Origin: Deinococcus frigens DSM 12807
GTDB lineage: Bacteria; Deinococcota; Deinococci; Deinococcales; Deinococcaceae
NCBI RefSeq assembly: GCF_000701425.1
Contig: NZ_JNIW01000038.1
Coordinates: 1 to 33,755, forward strand
DNA length: 33,755 nucleotides
Direction: 5' to 3'
In this document: piece after piece, positions 1 through 8,640 of the stretch
Layout of the letters: every line of letters starts with the position of its first letter
Position numbering within the stretch: the first letter of the stretch is position 1
Notes under the pieces: generated by a model
Database searches by the model: none
Told to the model about the DNA's origin: nothing
What the model saw: the letters and a program-made list of their open reading frames with translations, nothing else
Position numbers and translations under genes: made by a program

Positions 1-265
<265 letters not shown>

Positions 266-269
266 AGGT

Positions 270-322
<53 letters not shown>

Positions 323-639
323 CTCGTGTCCTTTACTTTTGGCGGTTAAAGCATTTGTCAAAAGAGTGCTCGACTTTTGACCGAACCGGCGGGCAAGCGT
401 CCATATGGGCGTCTGTTCATGACGACCGTCTGTTCTGCAAAGGACAGTGAGTGAATTTGGCCGAGTAAGTGGGACTGGCAAAGCTCCGCAGGAGAGAATG
501 GAAGCATCGGGAGTCTCTTTTCATGGTCTTGTCATTCGGACAAATGTCCTAAATCCGTTGACGGCCACCCGCTGGGACAGCCCCAGCCGCATGTGCGTTT
601 GCCCAAGGCCATATTCAGGGTGCCGTCAGACGCGCTGCC
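323..639. other. Intergenic region between left IS and lipoprotein gene
   Basis: No convincing gene is present; the short frames here have no start signal or recognisable product. Two structures are visible. A perfect 8-base inverted repeat, GTCAAAAG and CTTTTGAC, lies at 357-364 and 374-381 with a 9-base loop. Overlapping short dyads, TTGTC/GACAA and GGACA/TGTCC, lie at 529-550. Either could be a protein-binding site for the downstream lipoprotein gene, but nothing else supports that. Confidence 0.4.
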
Positions 640-645
640 TAAGCT
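640..645 (+). promoter_or_regulatory. Candidate -10 box of lipoprotein gene
   Basis: TAAGCT ends 6 bases before the ATG at 652, the distance expected if transcription starts at or near the start codon. GGGAGG directly touching the ATG is too close to work as a normal ribosome binding site, which favours a leaderless message. No clear -35 hexamer is seen. Confidence 0.55.
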
Positions 646-651
646 GGGAGG

Positions 652-1755
652 ATGAAGAACTCTCTGCTGCCCGTCTTTCTGCTGAGTGCGGGCCTGTTCA
701 GCGCCTGCACCATGACCGGTCCCGGCAACCTGCGGGTCCATGAGGCGCTGCTATACGGCGGCGCGCAGGAGCGCATCGTGTGGGTCTACGGTTCCCTGAC
801 GGGCGGCACGGGCGGCACGGGCGGCAGCCTGAAAGTGAACGGCCAGCCCGTGGAACTGCGCGCCCAGGTAGAGGACGCGGTGGCCGTTCCCGGCACCCTG
901 AGCGTGAACGGCAAGGCCACGTACCGCCAGCCCACCTCTGGCATCACCGCGCCCCTGAACGTGACCCGCCGCGCGGACGGTACTTTCGATGTGGTGACGC
1001 CCGGCGGCCTCAGCGCCGTGTATTACACCGACGGACGGAACTGGAGCAGGCTGGGCGGCCTGAGCGGCACGGTGCGCGCCTCCGCCGTGGGCGGTCTTCA
1101 GAGCGAGGGCCAACTGACGCCGGAAGAGGCCGCAGTGCTGAGTGGGGCGCTGCTGGGCCAGGGACCGCTGGCGGTGGGCGTGCTGGCAGACGTGCCCGCC
1201 GCCGACGCTTCGCTGGCCGTAGAACCCGCGCCCACGGAATACCGCCGCACCGCGCTGTATGTGCTGCCGAATGTCGCCACCATTGCGGGGCGGCCCACCC
1301 CGTCTCAGTCGCTGCCTGCCGGGCCACTGAATCCCACCTCACCCTCGCCCACCCCACTGCCCACAGGAGCGCGCGTGAACTTTACTGAAATCGTCAGCGG
1401 CACCCAGTCCGGCGTGACCGAAGCCACCGTCAGCGTGGCCGCCACGCGGGCGGACGCCGCCACCCTGTACGCGCAGGCATACGCGCGCCAGACGGGCGCA
1501 CCCACCGCTCCCGATCCCGGCTCTGCCACCCTGGTCGGGGTGTTCCTGGGGCAGCGCTCCACCGGCGGCTACGGCGTCACCGTCACCGGGGCCAGCGCGT
1601 CGGGCGGCACCCTGACGCTGGTGGCCCAGCTCCGCTCGCCCAAGCCGGGGTCCATCACCACCCAGGCCATCACCAGCCCGTGGACCATCGTGCGGGTGGA
1701 CGGCAAGTATCAGGACGTGCGCGTGGTGGACGAGGCCGGGCAGCCGCTGCGCTGA
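652..1755 (+). CDS. Secreted lipoprotein of unknown function
   Basis: This 367-residue protein opens with a lipoprotein signal: a positively charged start, a hydrophobic stretch and the lipobox LFSAC, giving Cys19 as the expected lipidated residue. The mature part is rich in Gly, Thr, Ala and Val, as in beta-rich exported proteins. Early in it is a short tandem GGT repeat (residues about 49-58). A Pro/Ser/Thr-rich linker at about 222-243 divides it into an N-terminal part and a C-terminal part of about 125 residues. The C-terminal part (around RVNFTEIVSGTQSG) may be a separate domain. No enzyme motif is recognised. It stands alone, with the IS on one side and a convergent DoxX gene on the other. 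Confidence 0.85.
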   Translation: MKNSLLPVFLLSAGLFSACTMTGPGNLRVHEALLYGGAQERIVWVYGSLTGGTGGTGGSLKVNGQPVELRAQVEDAVAVPGTLSVNGKATYRQPTSGITAPLNVTRRADGTFDVVTPGGLSAVYYTDGRNWSRLGGLSGTVRASAVGGLQSEGQLTPEEAAVLSGALLGQGPLAVGVLADVPAADASLAVEPAPTEYRRTALYVLPNVATIAGRPTPSQSLPAGPLNPTSPSPTPLPTGARVNFTEIVSGTQSGVTEATVSVAATRADAATLYAQAYARQTGAPTAPDPGSATLVGVFLGQRSTGGYGVTVTGASASGGTLTLVAQLRSPKPGSITTQAITSPWTIVRVDGKYQDVRVVDEAGQPLR

Positions 1756-1793
1756 CCAAATGTCGCAGTTGGGGAGGCAGGGGATGGTTTTCT

Positions 1794-2228
1794 TCAGCCT
1801 CTTTTGCCCTTGCTCAGCGCGCGGGCAGGAGGCGACACCGCCGCACTCCGGTCCCTGAATGCCGCAGAACCTGAACCGCCTATCATCACCGCCAGGCTGC
1901 CCGCCAGCAGCAACACTGGAACTTCCAGCGCCGCGATGTTGAGGCGTCCGGCCAGCAGCGGCGCGAGGGTCACTCCTGCGGTGGTCAGCGCCAGCGCCCC
2001 GGCCAGCCCACGGGCACCCAGGCCCAGCACCAGCAGCGGGCCGCCCACCAGTTCCAGAACGGCCACCAGCGGCGCGAACAGCAGCGGCAACGGCACGCCC
2101 GCCACCCCGTAAGTGGCGGTCACGCTGCCCAGGCCCAGCTCGAAAACCTTGTGAAAGCCGTGCCATGTGAACACCAGTCCCACCACCACACGGATCAGGG
2201 CCAGGGCAAATTCAGGCTGGGGCCGCAT
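1794..2228 (-). CDS. DoxX family membrane protein
   Basis: This is a 144-residue hydrophobic protein. It begins MRPQPEFALALIRVVVGLVF, followed by TWHGFHKVFELG, the pattern at the start of DoxX proteins (Arg in the first helix, then HGxxK). Four membrane helices can be drawn, ending in a charged tail. DoxX proteins are small inner-membrane proteins linked to redox or thiol stress; the partner here is unknown. An in-frame ATG eight codons upstream (2252) is possible. The start at 2228 is preferred because a TACACT box lies exactly 7 bases upstream, a spacing shared with many genes in the window, and because the upstream codons would overlap that box. Confidence 0.8.
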   Translation of the reverse strand: MRPQPEFALALIRVVVGLVFTWHGFHKVFELGLGSVTATYGVAGVPLPLLFAPLVAVLELVGGPLLVLGLGARGLAGALALTTAGVTLAPLLAGRLNIAALEVPVLLLAGSLAVMIGGSGSAAFRDRSAAVSPPARALSKGKRG

Positions 2229-2235
2229 GCCGGGT

Positions 2236-2241
2236 AGTGTA
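2236..2241 (-). promoter_or_regulatory. Candidate -10 box of DoxX gene
   Basis: On the minus strand this reads TACACT, 7 bases before the ATG at 2228. Confidence 0.55.
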
Positions 2242-2255
2242 ATGGCCCGCACATT

Positions 2256-2308
2256 AGGTCTGATGAAGAGGCCGGCAACGCCCGGCCCGCCTTCAAAAAC
2301 TCAGACCT
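2256..2308. repeat. Long imperfect stem-loop between DoxX and recF
   Basis: Three nested pairs of arms are visible: AGGTCTGA (2256-2263) with TCAGACCT (2301-2308), TGAAG (2264-2268) with CTTCA (2291-2295), and GGCCGG (2270-2275) with CCGGCC (2282-2287). Together they could form a 53-base hairpin or cruciform in the divergent promoter region. It could be a regulatory site or a small dispersed repeat. Confidence 0.6.
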
Positions 2309-2359
2309 TTAAATACCCGTTCCCCGCCTCATGCCACAGAACCCCGCGCCCATCGGGCC

Positions 2360-2365
2360 TAGAAT
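2360..2365 (+). promoter_or_regulatory. Candidate -10 box of recF
   Basis: TAGAAT lies 7 bases before GTG 2373. It contains the ATG at 2364 that would otherwise be picked as the start, so the two readings exclude each other. Confidence 0.55.
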
Positions 2366-2372
2366 GGAGCCT

Positions 2373-3446
2373 GTGCGCCTGGAGTCCCTTTCAACTTTGA
2401 ATTACCGCAACCTCGCGCCGTGTACGCTGCGCTTCGGGGCAGGCGTGACCGGCGTGTTCGGCGAGAACGGGGCGGGCAAGACCAACCTGCTGGAGGCCAT
2501 TTATCTGGCCCTGACCGGGCAGACCGACGTGGGCCGCCTGGAACAACTGGTGCAATCCGGCGAGAGTGAGGCCTACGTGCGCGCCGATCTGGAATCCGGC
2601 GGCAGCCTGAGCGTGCAGGAAGTCGGGCTGGGGCGCGGGCGGCGGCAACTCAAGGTGGACGGCGTGCGCGTGCGCGCGGGCGACCTGCCGCGTGGCAGCG
2701 CCGTGTGGATTCGCCCGGAGGACTCCGAGCTGGTCTTCGGCTCGCCGTCACTGCGCCGCGCCTATCTCGATTCCCTGCTCGCGCGCCTGAGCGCGCGCTA
2801 CGGACAGCAACTGGGCCGCTACGAGCGCACGGTCTCGCAGCGCAACGCGGCCCTGAAAGGCGGCGAGGAATGGGCCATGTCCGTCTGGGACGACGCCCTC
2901 ATCAAGCTGGGGACCGAGATCATCACCTTCCGCCGCCGCGCGCTGACCCGGCTGGGCGAACTGGCCACCGATGCCAACGCCGCGCTGGGCAGCCGCAAAA
3001 CGCTGACCCTGACGCTGCTGGAAACCACCACTCCCGAAACTTACGGCTCTGATCTGACCTCCCGCCGGGCCGAGGAACTGGCACGCGGCTCCACGGTCAG
3101 CGGTCCGCACCGCGATGATCTGGTCCTGACCCTGGGCGGCTTTTCTGCCAGCGAGTACGCCAGCCGGGGCGAGGGACGCACGGTGGCCCTGGCCCTGCGC
3201 CGCGCCGAGCTGGAGCTGCTGGCCGAACGCTTCGGCGAGCAGCCGGTGCTGCTGATCGATGATTTCAGTGCCGAGCTGGACCCCGGACGCCGCGCCTCTT
3301 TGCTGGAACTGGCGGCGGGCGTGCCGCAGGCCATCGTGACCGGCACCGAACGCCCGCCCGGCGCGGCGGCGCAGTTCTGGGCGCAGTCGGGGCGGTTCAC
3401 GCCAGTCGATCTGCCCGAACCGCTAGAGCTGGAGGAGGTGCGCTGA
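2373..3446 (+). CDS. recF: DNA replication and repair protein RecF
   Basis: RecF is an SMC-like ATPase that, with RecO and RecR, loads RecA at gapped DNA. In Deinococcus, which lacks RecBC, this pathway carries most recombinational repair. Residues 30-37 form the Walker A motif GENGAGKT. A signature-like segment (ASRGEGRTVALALRRAEL) and the Walker B/D-loop VLLIDDFSAELD follow near the C-terminus. The fold starts at RLESLSTLNYRNL. With the start at GTG 2373 the protein has 357 residues, about the family length. ATG starts at 2331 and 2364 are in frame, but the TAGAAT box favours 2373. The gene overlaps the next one by a base (TGATG). A second recombination gene, recO, is also in this window, about 27 kb away. 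Confidence 0.95.
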   Translation: MRLESLSTLNYRNLAPCTLRFGAGVTGVFGENGAGKTNLLEAIYLALTGQTDVGRLEQLVQSGESEAYVRADLESGGSLSVQEVGLGRGRRQLKVDGVRVRAGDLPRGSAVWIRPEDSELVFGSPSLRRAYLDSLLARLSARYGQQLGRYERTVSQRNAALKGGEEWAMSVWDDALIKLGTEIITFRRRALTRLGELATDANAALGSRKTLTLTLLETTTPETYGSDLTSRRAEELARGSTVSGPHRDDLVLTLGGFSASEYASRGEGRTVALALRRAELELLAERFGEQPVLLIDDFSAELDPGRRASLLELAAGVPQAIVTGTERPPGAAAQFWAQSGRFTPVDLPEPLELEEVR

Positions 3447-4333
3447 TGGCCTGGGACCGTTACAACGAAGGCCGCAACAACCGGGGCCGCCGTCTCAGCG
3501 GGCCGCGCGGCATTGGTGAACTGATGGGGACGACGCTGGGAACCGCCCGGATCGCCAAAGGCATCGGGCGGGCGCGGGCCATTCTGGCGTGGCCGGGGGC
3601 GGTGGGGCCGGAAATTGCGCGCATCACCCGTCCGCGCACCCAGCAGGGCAGCGTGCTGTTCGTGGACGTGCGCGACAGCGCCGCCGCCCACCACCTGAGC
3701 ATGCAGCGCCATCACTTTCTGAAAGCTTTGAATGCCCTGCTGTCCGACGCACCCCTGAGCGACATCCGTTTCAGCGTGGGCAGTGTGCGTGAGCCGGTGA
3801 TGGCCCCCGCGCCGCCGCCGCTGCCCGCCCCGGACCGCGCCCGCGCCCGCGAGCTGGTGCAGGACATGGGCGCGGACCTGCGCCCCGCCGCCCTGCGCGC
3901 CGCCGAGGCCGTGACCCGGTCGCGCAAGTGGCGCGAGGAACAGGGCTGGCGGCCCTGCCCGGTCTGCGGCGAGGCCAGCCAGGAGCAACCCTGCCGCGCC
4001 TGTGCGCTGACCCTGGACGATCCCAACGTGCGCCGCGCGGCCAAAACCCTGATGGGCCAGCCCGAGCACCTGTCGGGCCTGCCCGAGACGCTGGGCGACA
4101 GCGGCGCGAACGCGGCCCGCTATCTGGCCCTGCGGCGCTTAGAGGAGCAACTGGAACTGCTGGCCCTGGAATGTGTTCGCAGCGGTCAGGAAGACGGCTA
4201 CCGCGAGTTTCTGGCCCAGCAGGCGAATGTTTATCTGTCTTTGCAGTTGCGCTGCCCGCGCGCCGAGGTCAAGCGTTCGGACCGCGCGAAGTTGCCCGAG
4301 CGGGCACGAAATGTGCTCAACGCCGGACCATGA
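3446..4333 (+). CDS. DUF721/DciA-like protein with C-terminal zinc ribbon
   Basis: The N-terminal half (about residues 20-130) resembles DUF721, the DciA family of replicative helicase loaders: a small region that includes the segments GSVLFVDVRDSAAAHHLSMQ and HHFLKALNALL. Genes of this family often follow recF, and here the stop and start overlap (TGATG) with a strong ribosome binding site, GGAGGAGGTG, inside recF at 3431-3440. Unlike plain DUF721 proteins of about 100-170 residues, this one has 295. Beyond a Pro/Arg-rich linker it carries a four-cysteine cluster, C171, C174, C183 and C186, that should bind zinc. A helical C-terminal region follows. The replication role is inferred from family and position. 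Confidence 0.75.
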   Translation: MAWDRYNEGRNNRGRRLSGPRGIGELMGTTLGTARIAKGIGRARAILAWPGAVGPEIARITRPRTQQGSVLFVDVRDSAAAHHLSMQRHHFLKALNALLSDAPLSDIRFSVGSVREPVMAPAPPPLPAPDRARARELVQDMGADLRPAALRAAEAVTRSRKWREEQGWRPCPVCGEASQEQPCRACALTLDDPNVRRAAKTLMGQPEHLSGLPETLGDSGANAARYLALRRLEEQLELLALECVRSGQEDGYREFLAQQANVYLSLQLRCPRAEVKRSDRAKLPERARNVLNAGP

Positions 4334-4393
4334 GGGTGTGAAGTATGGAAGAGGCGTGGTTGCCGCTCCAGACACTCGCCCGCGTCTCGGCGG

Positions 4394-4399
4394 TATCGT
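4394..4399 (+). promoter_or_regulatory. Candidate -10 box of moaB
   Basis: TATCGT lies 6 bases before the ATG at 4406, and no ribosome binding site is visible in between. Confidence 0.5.
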
Positions 4400-4405
4400 G
4401 GCCCC

Positions 4406-5194
4406 ATGACGGACGCCTCCCGCCCCCCTGAACCGCCTGAGAAACAGTCCTCGTCTGAGCAGCCCGCCCCTCAACAACACCGCGCCGCCTCACCACGGAG
4501 TGTCAGGGTGGCGGTGTTGACCATCAGCGACACGCGCACGCCCGAAACGGACACCAGCGGTCAGTACCTGCTGACCGAGGTGAGGGCGGCGGGGCATCAG
4601 GTCACGGATTACCGGGTGGTCCGGGACGACGCCATGGACATCCGCACCGCGCTGGTGCAGTTCGTGCGCGAGGCGACGGTGGTGCTGTCCACGGGCGGCA
4701 CCGGCCTGACCGGACGCGACGTGACCGTGCCGGTGGTGGAGTCCATGATCACCAAGCCCATCCCCGGTTTTGGCGAGCTGTTCCGCATGCTCAGCTACCG
4801 CGAGGTGGGCGGCGCGGCCATGCTCTCGCGGGCATTGGGGGGACTGTGCCGGGGCGCGGCCATCTTCGCCATGCCCGGCAGCCTGAACGCCGTCAGGACC
4901 GCCTGGGAAGGCATCCTGCGCGACGAGATCGGCCACCTGGCCTTCGAGATCGAGCGGCACGGACAGCCAGGGGTGGTGGCCCCGGCGCAGCTTCTTCCCG
5001 GCGACTCGGTGGCTGCACCGCCGCTGGCCGCACCGCCAGCGTCCGGGCAGGCTGTATCCGTACCCTCCACACCTGCCGCTCCGGCACCGGCCAATGGGTC
5101 TGTGGAGTCAGAAACATCCCAGCCACAGTCCCGAGATCCGGGCGACCCGATGACCCCACTGGGCCGCCACAAAAATGAAGACCCAGAGCTGTAA
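4406..5194 (+). CDS. moaB: Molybdenum cofactor biosynthesis protein MoaB/MogA type, with long tails
   Basis: The core (about residues 31-185) is a MoaB/MogA molybdopterin-binding domain. It starts [19 protein letters not shown], has the [13 protein letters not shown] loop that binds molybdopterin, and includes [18 protein letters not shown] and the MPGSLNAV segment. The family adenylates molybdopterin before molybdate insertion, in the cytoplasm. The usual length is about 165-180 residues; this product has 262. The extra length is a Pro/Ser/Gln-rich head of about 30 residues and a Pro/Ala/Ser-rich tail of about 75, both likely unstructured. No other cofactor-synthesis gene is adjacent, although a MOSC protein, a family linked to molybdenum enzymes, lies at 28716. 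Confidence 0.88.
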   Translation: MTDASRPPEPPEKQSSSEQPAPQQHRAASPRSVRVAVLTISDTRTPETDTSGQYLLTEVRAAGHQVTDYRVVRDDAMDIRTALVQFVREATVVLSTGGTGLTGRDVTVPVVESMITKPIPGFGELFRMLSYREVGGAAMLSRALGGLCRGAAIFAMPGSLNAVRTAWEGILRDEIGHLAFEIERHGQPGVVAPAQLLPGDSVAAPPLAAPPASGQAVSVPSTPAAPAPANGSVESETSQPQSRDPGDPMTPLGRHKNEDPEL

Positions 5195-5417
5195 GTTCCA
5201 GGTCCGCACCTCCCGACTTTGAGCGCCGTCATCCTGAGCGCAGTTGAAATGCTTTTGCTGACCTCTAACTTGTAACTGTTTCACGCACAGAGGGTAATTC
5301 CAGGGTCCCTCCCTCCTGAAGTCCGTCCATCACGGCCAATCTTCCATTCCATCCGGCCCCAGGGGGATACCTTGGGCCAGGTTGAAGGCGGGCCAGGCCA
5401 CCCACGAGGAGACTGAG
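5195..5417. other. Intergenic region with a possible degenerate dispersed repeat
   Basis: No gene is seen. The stretch CGTCATCCTGAGCGCAG near 5228-5244 resembles the start of an intergenic repeat seen in several bacterial genomes, recalled from memory only. A short GGCCC/GGGCC dyad lies at about 5355-5378, just before the ribosome binding site of the following gene. Confidence 0.3.
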
Positions 5418-6260
5418 GTGCAAGAGTTGCAGGCTATATGGACCGGATTGGGCGGCTTCGGCGCAGTGCTGGACCTGGCCCCACTGCCCGAGGTGACGGG
5501 GTTGTACGCCGTGTTCCTGGGCCTGATCGCGTTGCAGTGGCTGCTGCGCGTGGGGCGCGAGGCCCGGCTGGGCTACCTGCCGCGCATGGCGTGGTGGGCC
5601 GTGCCCGGGCTGGCGCTGCTGTTGCTGACGCCCACGCTGGATGTGCCCGCGCTGTTTGGCCTGGGCGCGGCGGCGCTGCTGCTGGCCGAGTTCTGGCCGC
5701 TGCCGTACCGCCGCGCCTCCGCCCGTCCCGCGCCCGCCTGGCCACTGGTGTCGGTTTTTATCGGCCTGGTGCTGGCCTTGAGCGTGTTGCAGACGCCGTC
5801 GCTCGAGCCGGTGGCCTTCGTGACGGCCCTGAGCGCGCTGCTGGCAGGGGTGGCGGGACTGCTGGGTGTCACGCTGTTCCCGGCAGGAGGCGTGGCCGTG
5901 GCCGCCAGAAACCGCCCCGCGCTGAATTTCCAGACGCGCTGGCACCGCACCGTCACCCCTGAATGGCCGGACCTGAGCGTGACCCTCAGCGAACAGGGCG
6001 CGCACCTGAGGAACATCTCCAAACGCCCGGTGCGGCTGGCGGGCTGGTCCCCCGCCGGAATCAATGCGTGGTACCGCGTGCGCGGCCCCGACGGTCAGGT
6101 GCTGTCCGAACTGCGCGCCGGTCAGGAGGCCCTGCTGCCCGTGGGCGAGCGCGACAGCGGCGTGCGCGTGTGGTACGGTCCGGCAAAGACGCAGGAGGCC
6201 CACCTGTTCCGCGCCGACTGGACCCCGGTGGGGCGGGCCGATCAGCGCGTGCTGAACTGA
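5418..6260 (+). CDS. Membrane protein of unknown function
   Basis: The GTG start at 5418 is chosen because GAGGAG (5406-5411) lies 6 bases upstream; a longer form from ATG 5382 has no such site. The 280-residue product has about four or five hydrophobic segments in its first 165 residues (for example [16 protein letters not shown] and [12 protein letters not shown]). A soluble C-terminal part of about 110 residues follows. The soluble part is rich in beta-forming residues and includes [19 protein letters not shown], suggesting a small beta domain on one membrane face. No family is recognised. The gene ends 68 bases before truD but probably has separate expression. Confidence 0.8.
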   Translation: MQELQAIWTGLGGFGAVLDLAPLPEVTGLYAVFLGLIALQWLLRVGREARLGYLPRMAWWAVPGLALLLLTPTLDVPALFGLGAAALLLAEFWPLPYRRASARPAPAWPLVSVFIGLVLALSVLQTPSLEPVAFVTALSALLAGVAGLLGVTLFPAGGVAVAARNRPALNFQTRWHRTVTPEWPDLSVTLSEQGAHLRNISKRPVRLAGWSPAGINAWYRVRGPDGQVLSELRAGQEALLPVGERDSGVRVWYGPAKTQEAHLFRADWTPVGRADQRVLN

Positions 6261-6312
6261 GGACAAGGACTTCCGGTTCCTGCCCTCTCACGCCCGCCGC
6301 AAGAAGCCGGGA

Positions 6313-6318
6313 TAGGCT
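6313..6318 (+). promoter_or_regulatory. Possible -10 box of truD
   Basis: TAGGCT lies 10 bases before GTG 6329, a slightly longer gap than at most other starts in the window. Confidence 0.35.
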
Positions 6319-6328
6319 GGGCAACATC

Positions 6329-7399
6329 GTGAGTCTGGTGTTTGAATGGGCGGCCCTGCGGGCGCTGACGGAATCGGTGGGGACCGGCGGTACGCTGCGC
6401 CAGGAAGCCCAGGATTTCCGGGTGGACGAGGTAGGGGCGTACCCGCTGTCGGGTGAGGGCGATCACCTGTACCTGCACGTCGAGAAGACCGGGCATACGA
6501 CGGCCCATGTCCTGCGCGAGTTGAGCGCCCAGGTGGGTGTGCGGGACCGCGATATCGGGGTGGCGGGCCTGAAAGACCGGCACGCGGTCACGACGCAGTG
6601 GCTCAGCGTTCCTGCCAAGTACGAGCGGCGGCTGGGCGAGTTCTCACTGGACGGCGTGCGGATTCTGGACACTGGCCGTCACGGCAACAAGCTGGGCATG
6701 GGCCACCTGCGCGGCAACCGCTTCGTGGTCCGCGTGCGGGACGCGGCGGGCGGCGCAGCCGAGGCCGAGGGGGTCCTGAGTACGCTCAGCGCCCACGGCG
6801 TCCCCAACTACTTCGGCCCGCAACGTTTCGGGCTGGGCGGCCTGAATGCCGAGGAGGGCCTGCGCGTGCTGCGCGGCGAATCGCGCCTGCGTGACCCGCG
6901 CGTGCGCCGCTTTCTGGTCTCCAGCGTGCAGAGCGCTGTTTTCAACGCTTTTCTCAGTCTGCGCCTGGAACGTGGCCTCTTCACCTCGTTGCTGTCGGGC
7001 GACATGGCCAAGAAGCACGACACCGGCGGCGTCTTTCTGGTAGAGGACGCCGCCGCCGAGTCGCCCCGCGCGGGGCGCGGTGAGGTCAGCGCCACGGGGA
7101 CGCTATTCGGCAAGAAGACCAGGCCACTGACCCTGGACGCCGGGGCGCTGGAGGCCGAGGCACTGGCCCTGTTTGACCTGACGCCCACGGTCTTCGCCTC
7201 CCGCCGTGGGGACCGCCGCCTGACCCGCGTGTTTGCTGAAGGGGCGAGCGTGGCCCCGCAGGAGGGCGGCTACACGCTGGCCTTTACCCTTCCCAAAGGC
7301 AGTTTCGCCACCAGCGTGCTGCGCGAGGTCATGAAGACCGAGGTGGACCGTTCTGATACGGACGCCGACAGCGCTGACGAAATGGGAGGCGGGGAATGA
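6329..7399 (+). CDS. truD: tRNA pseudouridine(13) synthase TruD
   Basis: TruD converts uridine 13 of certain tRNAs to pseudouridine. The family signature [11 protein letters not shown] holds the catalytic aspartate (about residue 80), and the second conserved motif, NYFGPQRFG, is present at about residue 155. The reading frame is open far upstream, but similarity to the family begins at [12 protein letters not shown], so GTG 6329 is taken as the start and gives 356 residues. The region between the two motifs and the C-terminal end matches the usual domain order, with the TRUD insert in the second half. The last codons overlap the next gene (ATGA), so expression is probably coupled. The tail after [11 protein letters not shown] is acidic and variable. 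Confidence 0.93.
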   Translation: MSLVFEWAALRALTESVGTGGTLRQEAQDFRVDEVGAYPLSGEGDHLYLHVEKTGHTTAHVLRELSAQVGVRDRDIGVAGLKDRHAVTTQWLSVPAKYERRLGEFSLDGVRILDTGRHGNKLGMGHLRGNRFVVRVRDAAGGAAEAEGVLSTLSAHGVPNYFGPQRFGLGGLNAEEGLRVLRGESRLRDPRVRRFLVSSVQSAVFNAFLSLRLERGLFTSLLSGDMAKKHDTGGVFLVEDAAAESPRAGRGEVSATGTLFGKKTRPLTLDAGALEAEALALFDLTPTVFASRRGDRRLTRVFAEGASVAPQEGGYTLAFTLPKGSFATSVLREVMKTEVDRSDTDADSADEMGGGE

Positions 7400-7773
7400 A
7401 GCTGAACGCGGCGGCACTGGCGGCCCTCCTGCTGCTTCAGGGCGCGGTCGCCCAGACCTCTGCCGGGTTGAGTGCCGATCTGCGGTTGATGCCCAGCTAC
7501 GGCGGCGCGCTGCTGACGGGCCGGATCAGGGTCTCCGGGGCCGACGAGCTGATGGGCGTCTGGAGCAGCCTGGGCCGCGCCCGCTTGATGAAATGCTCGC
7601 CCCGCTGCAAAGTTGTTCAGTCCTTGCCGATCACCGGCAGCGTGATCCTCAGCGGCAACTCGGGCTACCGCGTGGTGCTGGGCGGCAGGTTCAAGGCAGG
7701 ACAGAAGGTCAGCCTGGTGTTGCGCTTCCGGCAGGGCGTGGCGCTGAGCCAGACCGCCAATGTGGGCCGCTGA
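7396..7773 (+). CDS. Small secreted protein of unknown function
   Basis: This 125-residue protein starts with a classical signal peptide (Lys2, a hydrophobic run ending QGAVAQ), probably cleaved near residue 20. The mature part has two cysteines close together in [10 protein letters not shown], suggesting a disulfide loop, and a beta-rich pattern. It has no recognised domain. The ATG overlaps the truD stop in an ATGA arrangement, so translation is likely coupled, although an exported protein has no obvious link to tRNA modification. Confidence 0.8.
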   Translation: MKLNAAALAALLLLQGAVAQTSAGLSADLRLMPSYGGALLTGRIRVSGADELMGVWSSLGRARLMKCSPRCKVVQSLPITGSVILSGNSGYRVVLGGRFKAGQKVSLVLRFRQGVALSQTANVGR

Positions 7774-7784
7774 CGCTAGACGGG

Positions 7785-8213
7785 ATGGATCAGCGCGCCG
7801 CCTTCCTGGCTGCGACCTACGGCACAGGGAGCGAACGCCTCCGCCTCGCCCTCGCCCCTGGACCCCTGGCCGCCGCGCCGTCCTGGGCCGCCGGAAGGTG
7901 GGCCATCGTCACCGCCTGGAATCCGGGCGGGCAGACTCAGACTCAACCCCAGGCCGACAATCTGCGGGCCGAGCGCGAGTTGCTGGACCTGATCGCCTCG
8001 CGCCCATACCTTGCCGGTGTCAACGGCAAGGGCGTGTGGGCCGAGCCGTCCGTGATTCTGCCCGGCCTGGGCTTGCGGCAGGCGGCAGAACTGGGACGGC
8101 GCTTTGGTCAGGCCGCCGTCCTCTTTGGTGTGGGGCGGAGGGTGGCCCTGGTGTGGTTGGAGGCAGGCGGCGTGTGGGTAGAGCGGTTCTGGGCACAGCT
8201 TGCAGACGCGTGA
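7785..8213 (+). CDS. DUF3293 family protein
   Basis: The product has 142 residues. It carries features I associate with DUF3293: a WAIVTAWNPG segment near residue 40, a downstream asparagine in DNLRAERELL, the WAEPSVILPGLGL segment near residue 88, and RFGQAAVLFG close to the C-terminus. The function of the family is unknown. The ATG at 7785 follows the preceding stop by 11 bases, in line with an operon with truD and the secreted protein. The reading frame is open further upstream, but that part is antisense-like in composition and overlaps the previous gene. Confidence 0.8.
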   Translation: MDQRAAFLAATYGTGSERLRLALAPGPLAAAPSWAAGRWAIVTAWNPGGQTQTQPQADNLRAERELLDLIASRPYLAGVNGKGVWAEPSVILPGLGLRQAAELGRRFGQAAVLFGVGRRVALVWLEAGGVWVERFWAQLADA

Positions 8214-8640
8214 CTGGGGTGAATGGGTCCACAGTGTGTTCGGGTCGACGCGCGGAGTATCCGGGGATGGGGCCGCGCCTCCGCCATTCTCTGCGGCGTT
8301 CGCTGCCTGCTTTCCCCGTGATCGTCGCCGTCAGTCGGCTCTCGGATCGCCTGCTTGGTGGCGGTGTTCAACCCGTCCAGGCGACTTCTATCTGGGCCAA
8401 TGCCGCCGCGTTGCCATAAGCCAGTCGCCCAGGTCCTGATCGGCGCGGTTGAGTTTCTCGCGCTTCCGCCGTGCCACATCTTCCAAACCGTCTCGCCGCC
8501 ATACGTTAAGCTGCTCTGTTGCTGCGGGCGGCTTTTCTTGTCGCCCCTGGATTGCCGCTTTTGCTTCAGCCCGTCTCAAGCGGGCCGGGCGCGGCCATGA
8601 CATATCAGCCCCCACGCTTGGGGCAAGAGGAGGGCGAAGT
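8214..8640. other. About 420 bases without a clear gene
   Basis: No frame here has both a good start and a recognisable product. The best candidate is a minus-strand frame from ATG 8603 to a stop at 8388 (71 codons) that encodes a charged, helical sequence including GLEDVARRKREKLNRADQDL. It could be a small gene or the remnant of a larger one. A hairpin, GCCCC and GGGGC (8608-8612 and 8620-8624), sits just before the ribosome binding site of the acetyltransferase gene. Confidence 0.35.
8388..8603 (-). CDS. Possible small ORF, charged helical protein
   Basis: This 71-codon frame lies in an otherwise empty interval. The product is rich in Arg, Lys, Asp and Glu and looks helical, ending LGDWLMATRRHWPR. 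Neither a convincing ribosome binding site nor a well-placed TANNNT box precedes its ATG. It is listed because the composition looks more protein-like than the shadow frames. It may be a gene remnant, and no function is assigned. Confidence 0.25.
   Translation of the reverse strand: MSWPRPARLRRAEAKAAIQGRQEKPPAATEQLNVWRRDGLEDVARRKREKLNRADQDLGDWLMATRRHWPR

Noticed and set aside
529..550. Dyad TTGTC/GACAA as a radiation response operator (RDRM)
   Set aside because: The known motif is a TTATGTCA-type palindrome; this one matches poorly and lies before a lipoprotein gene. No convincing RDRM was seen upstream of recF, recO, topA or the helicase gene.
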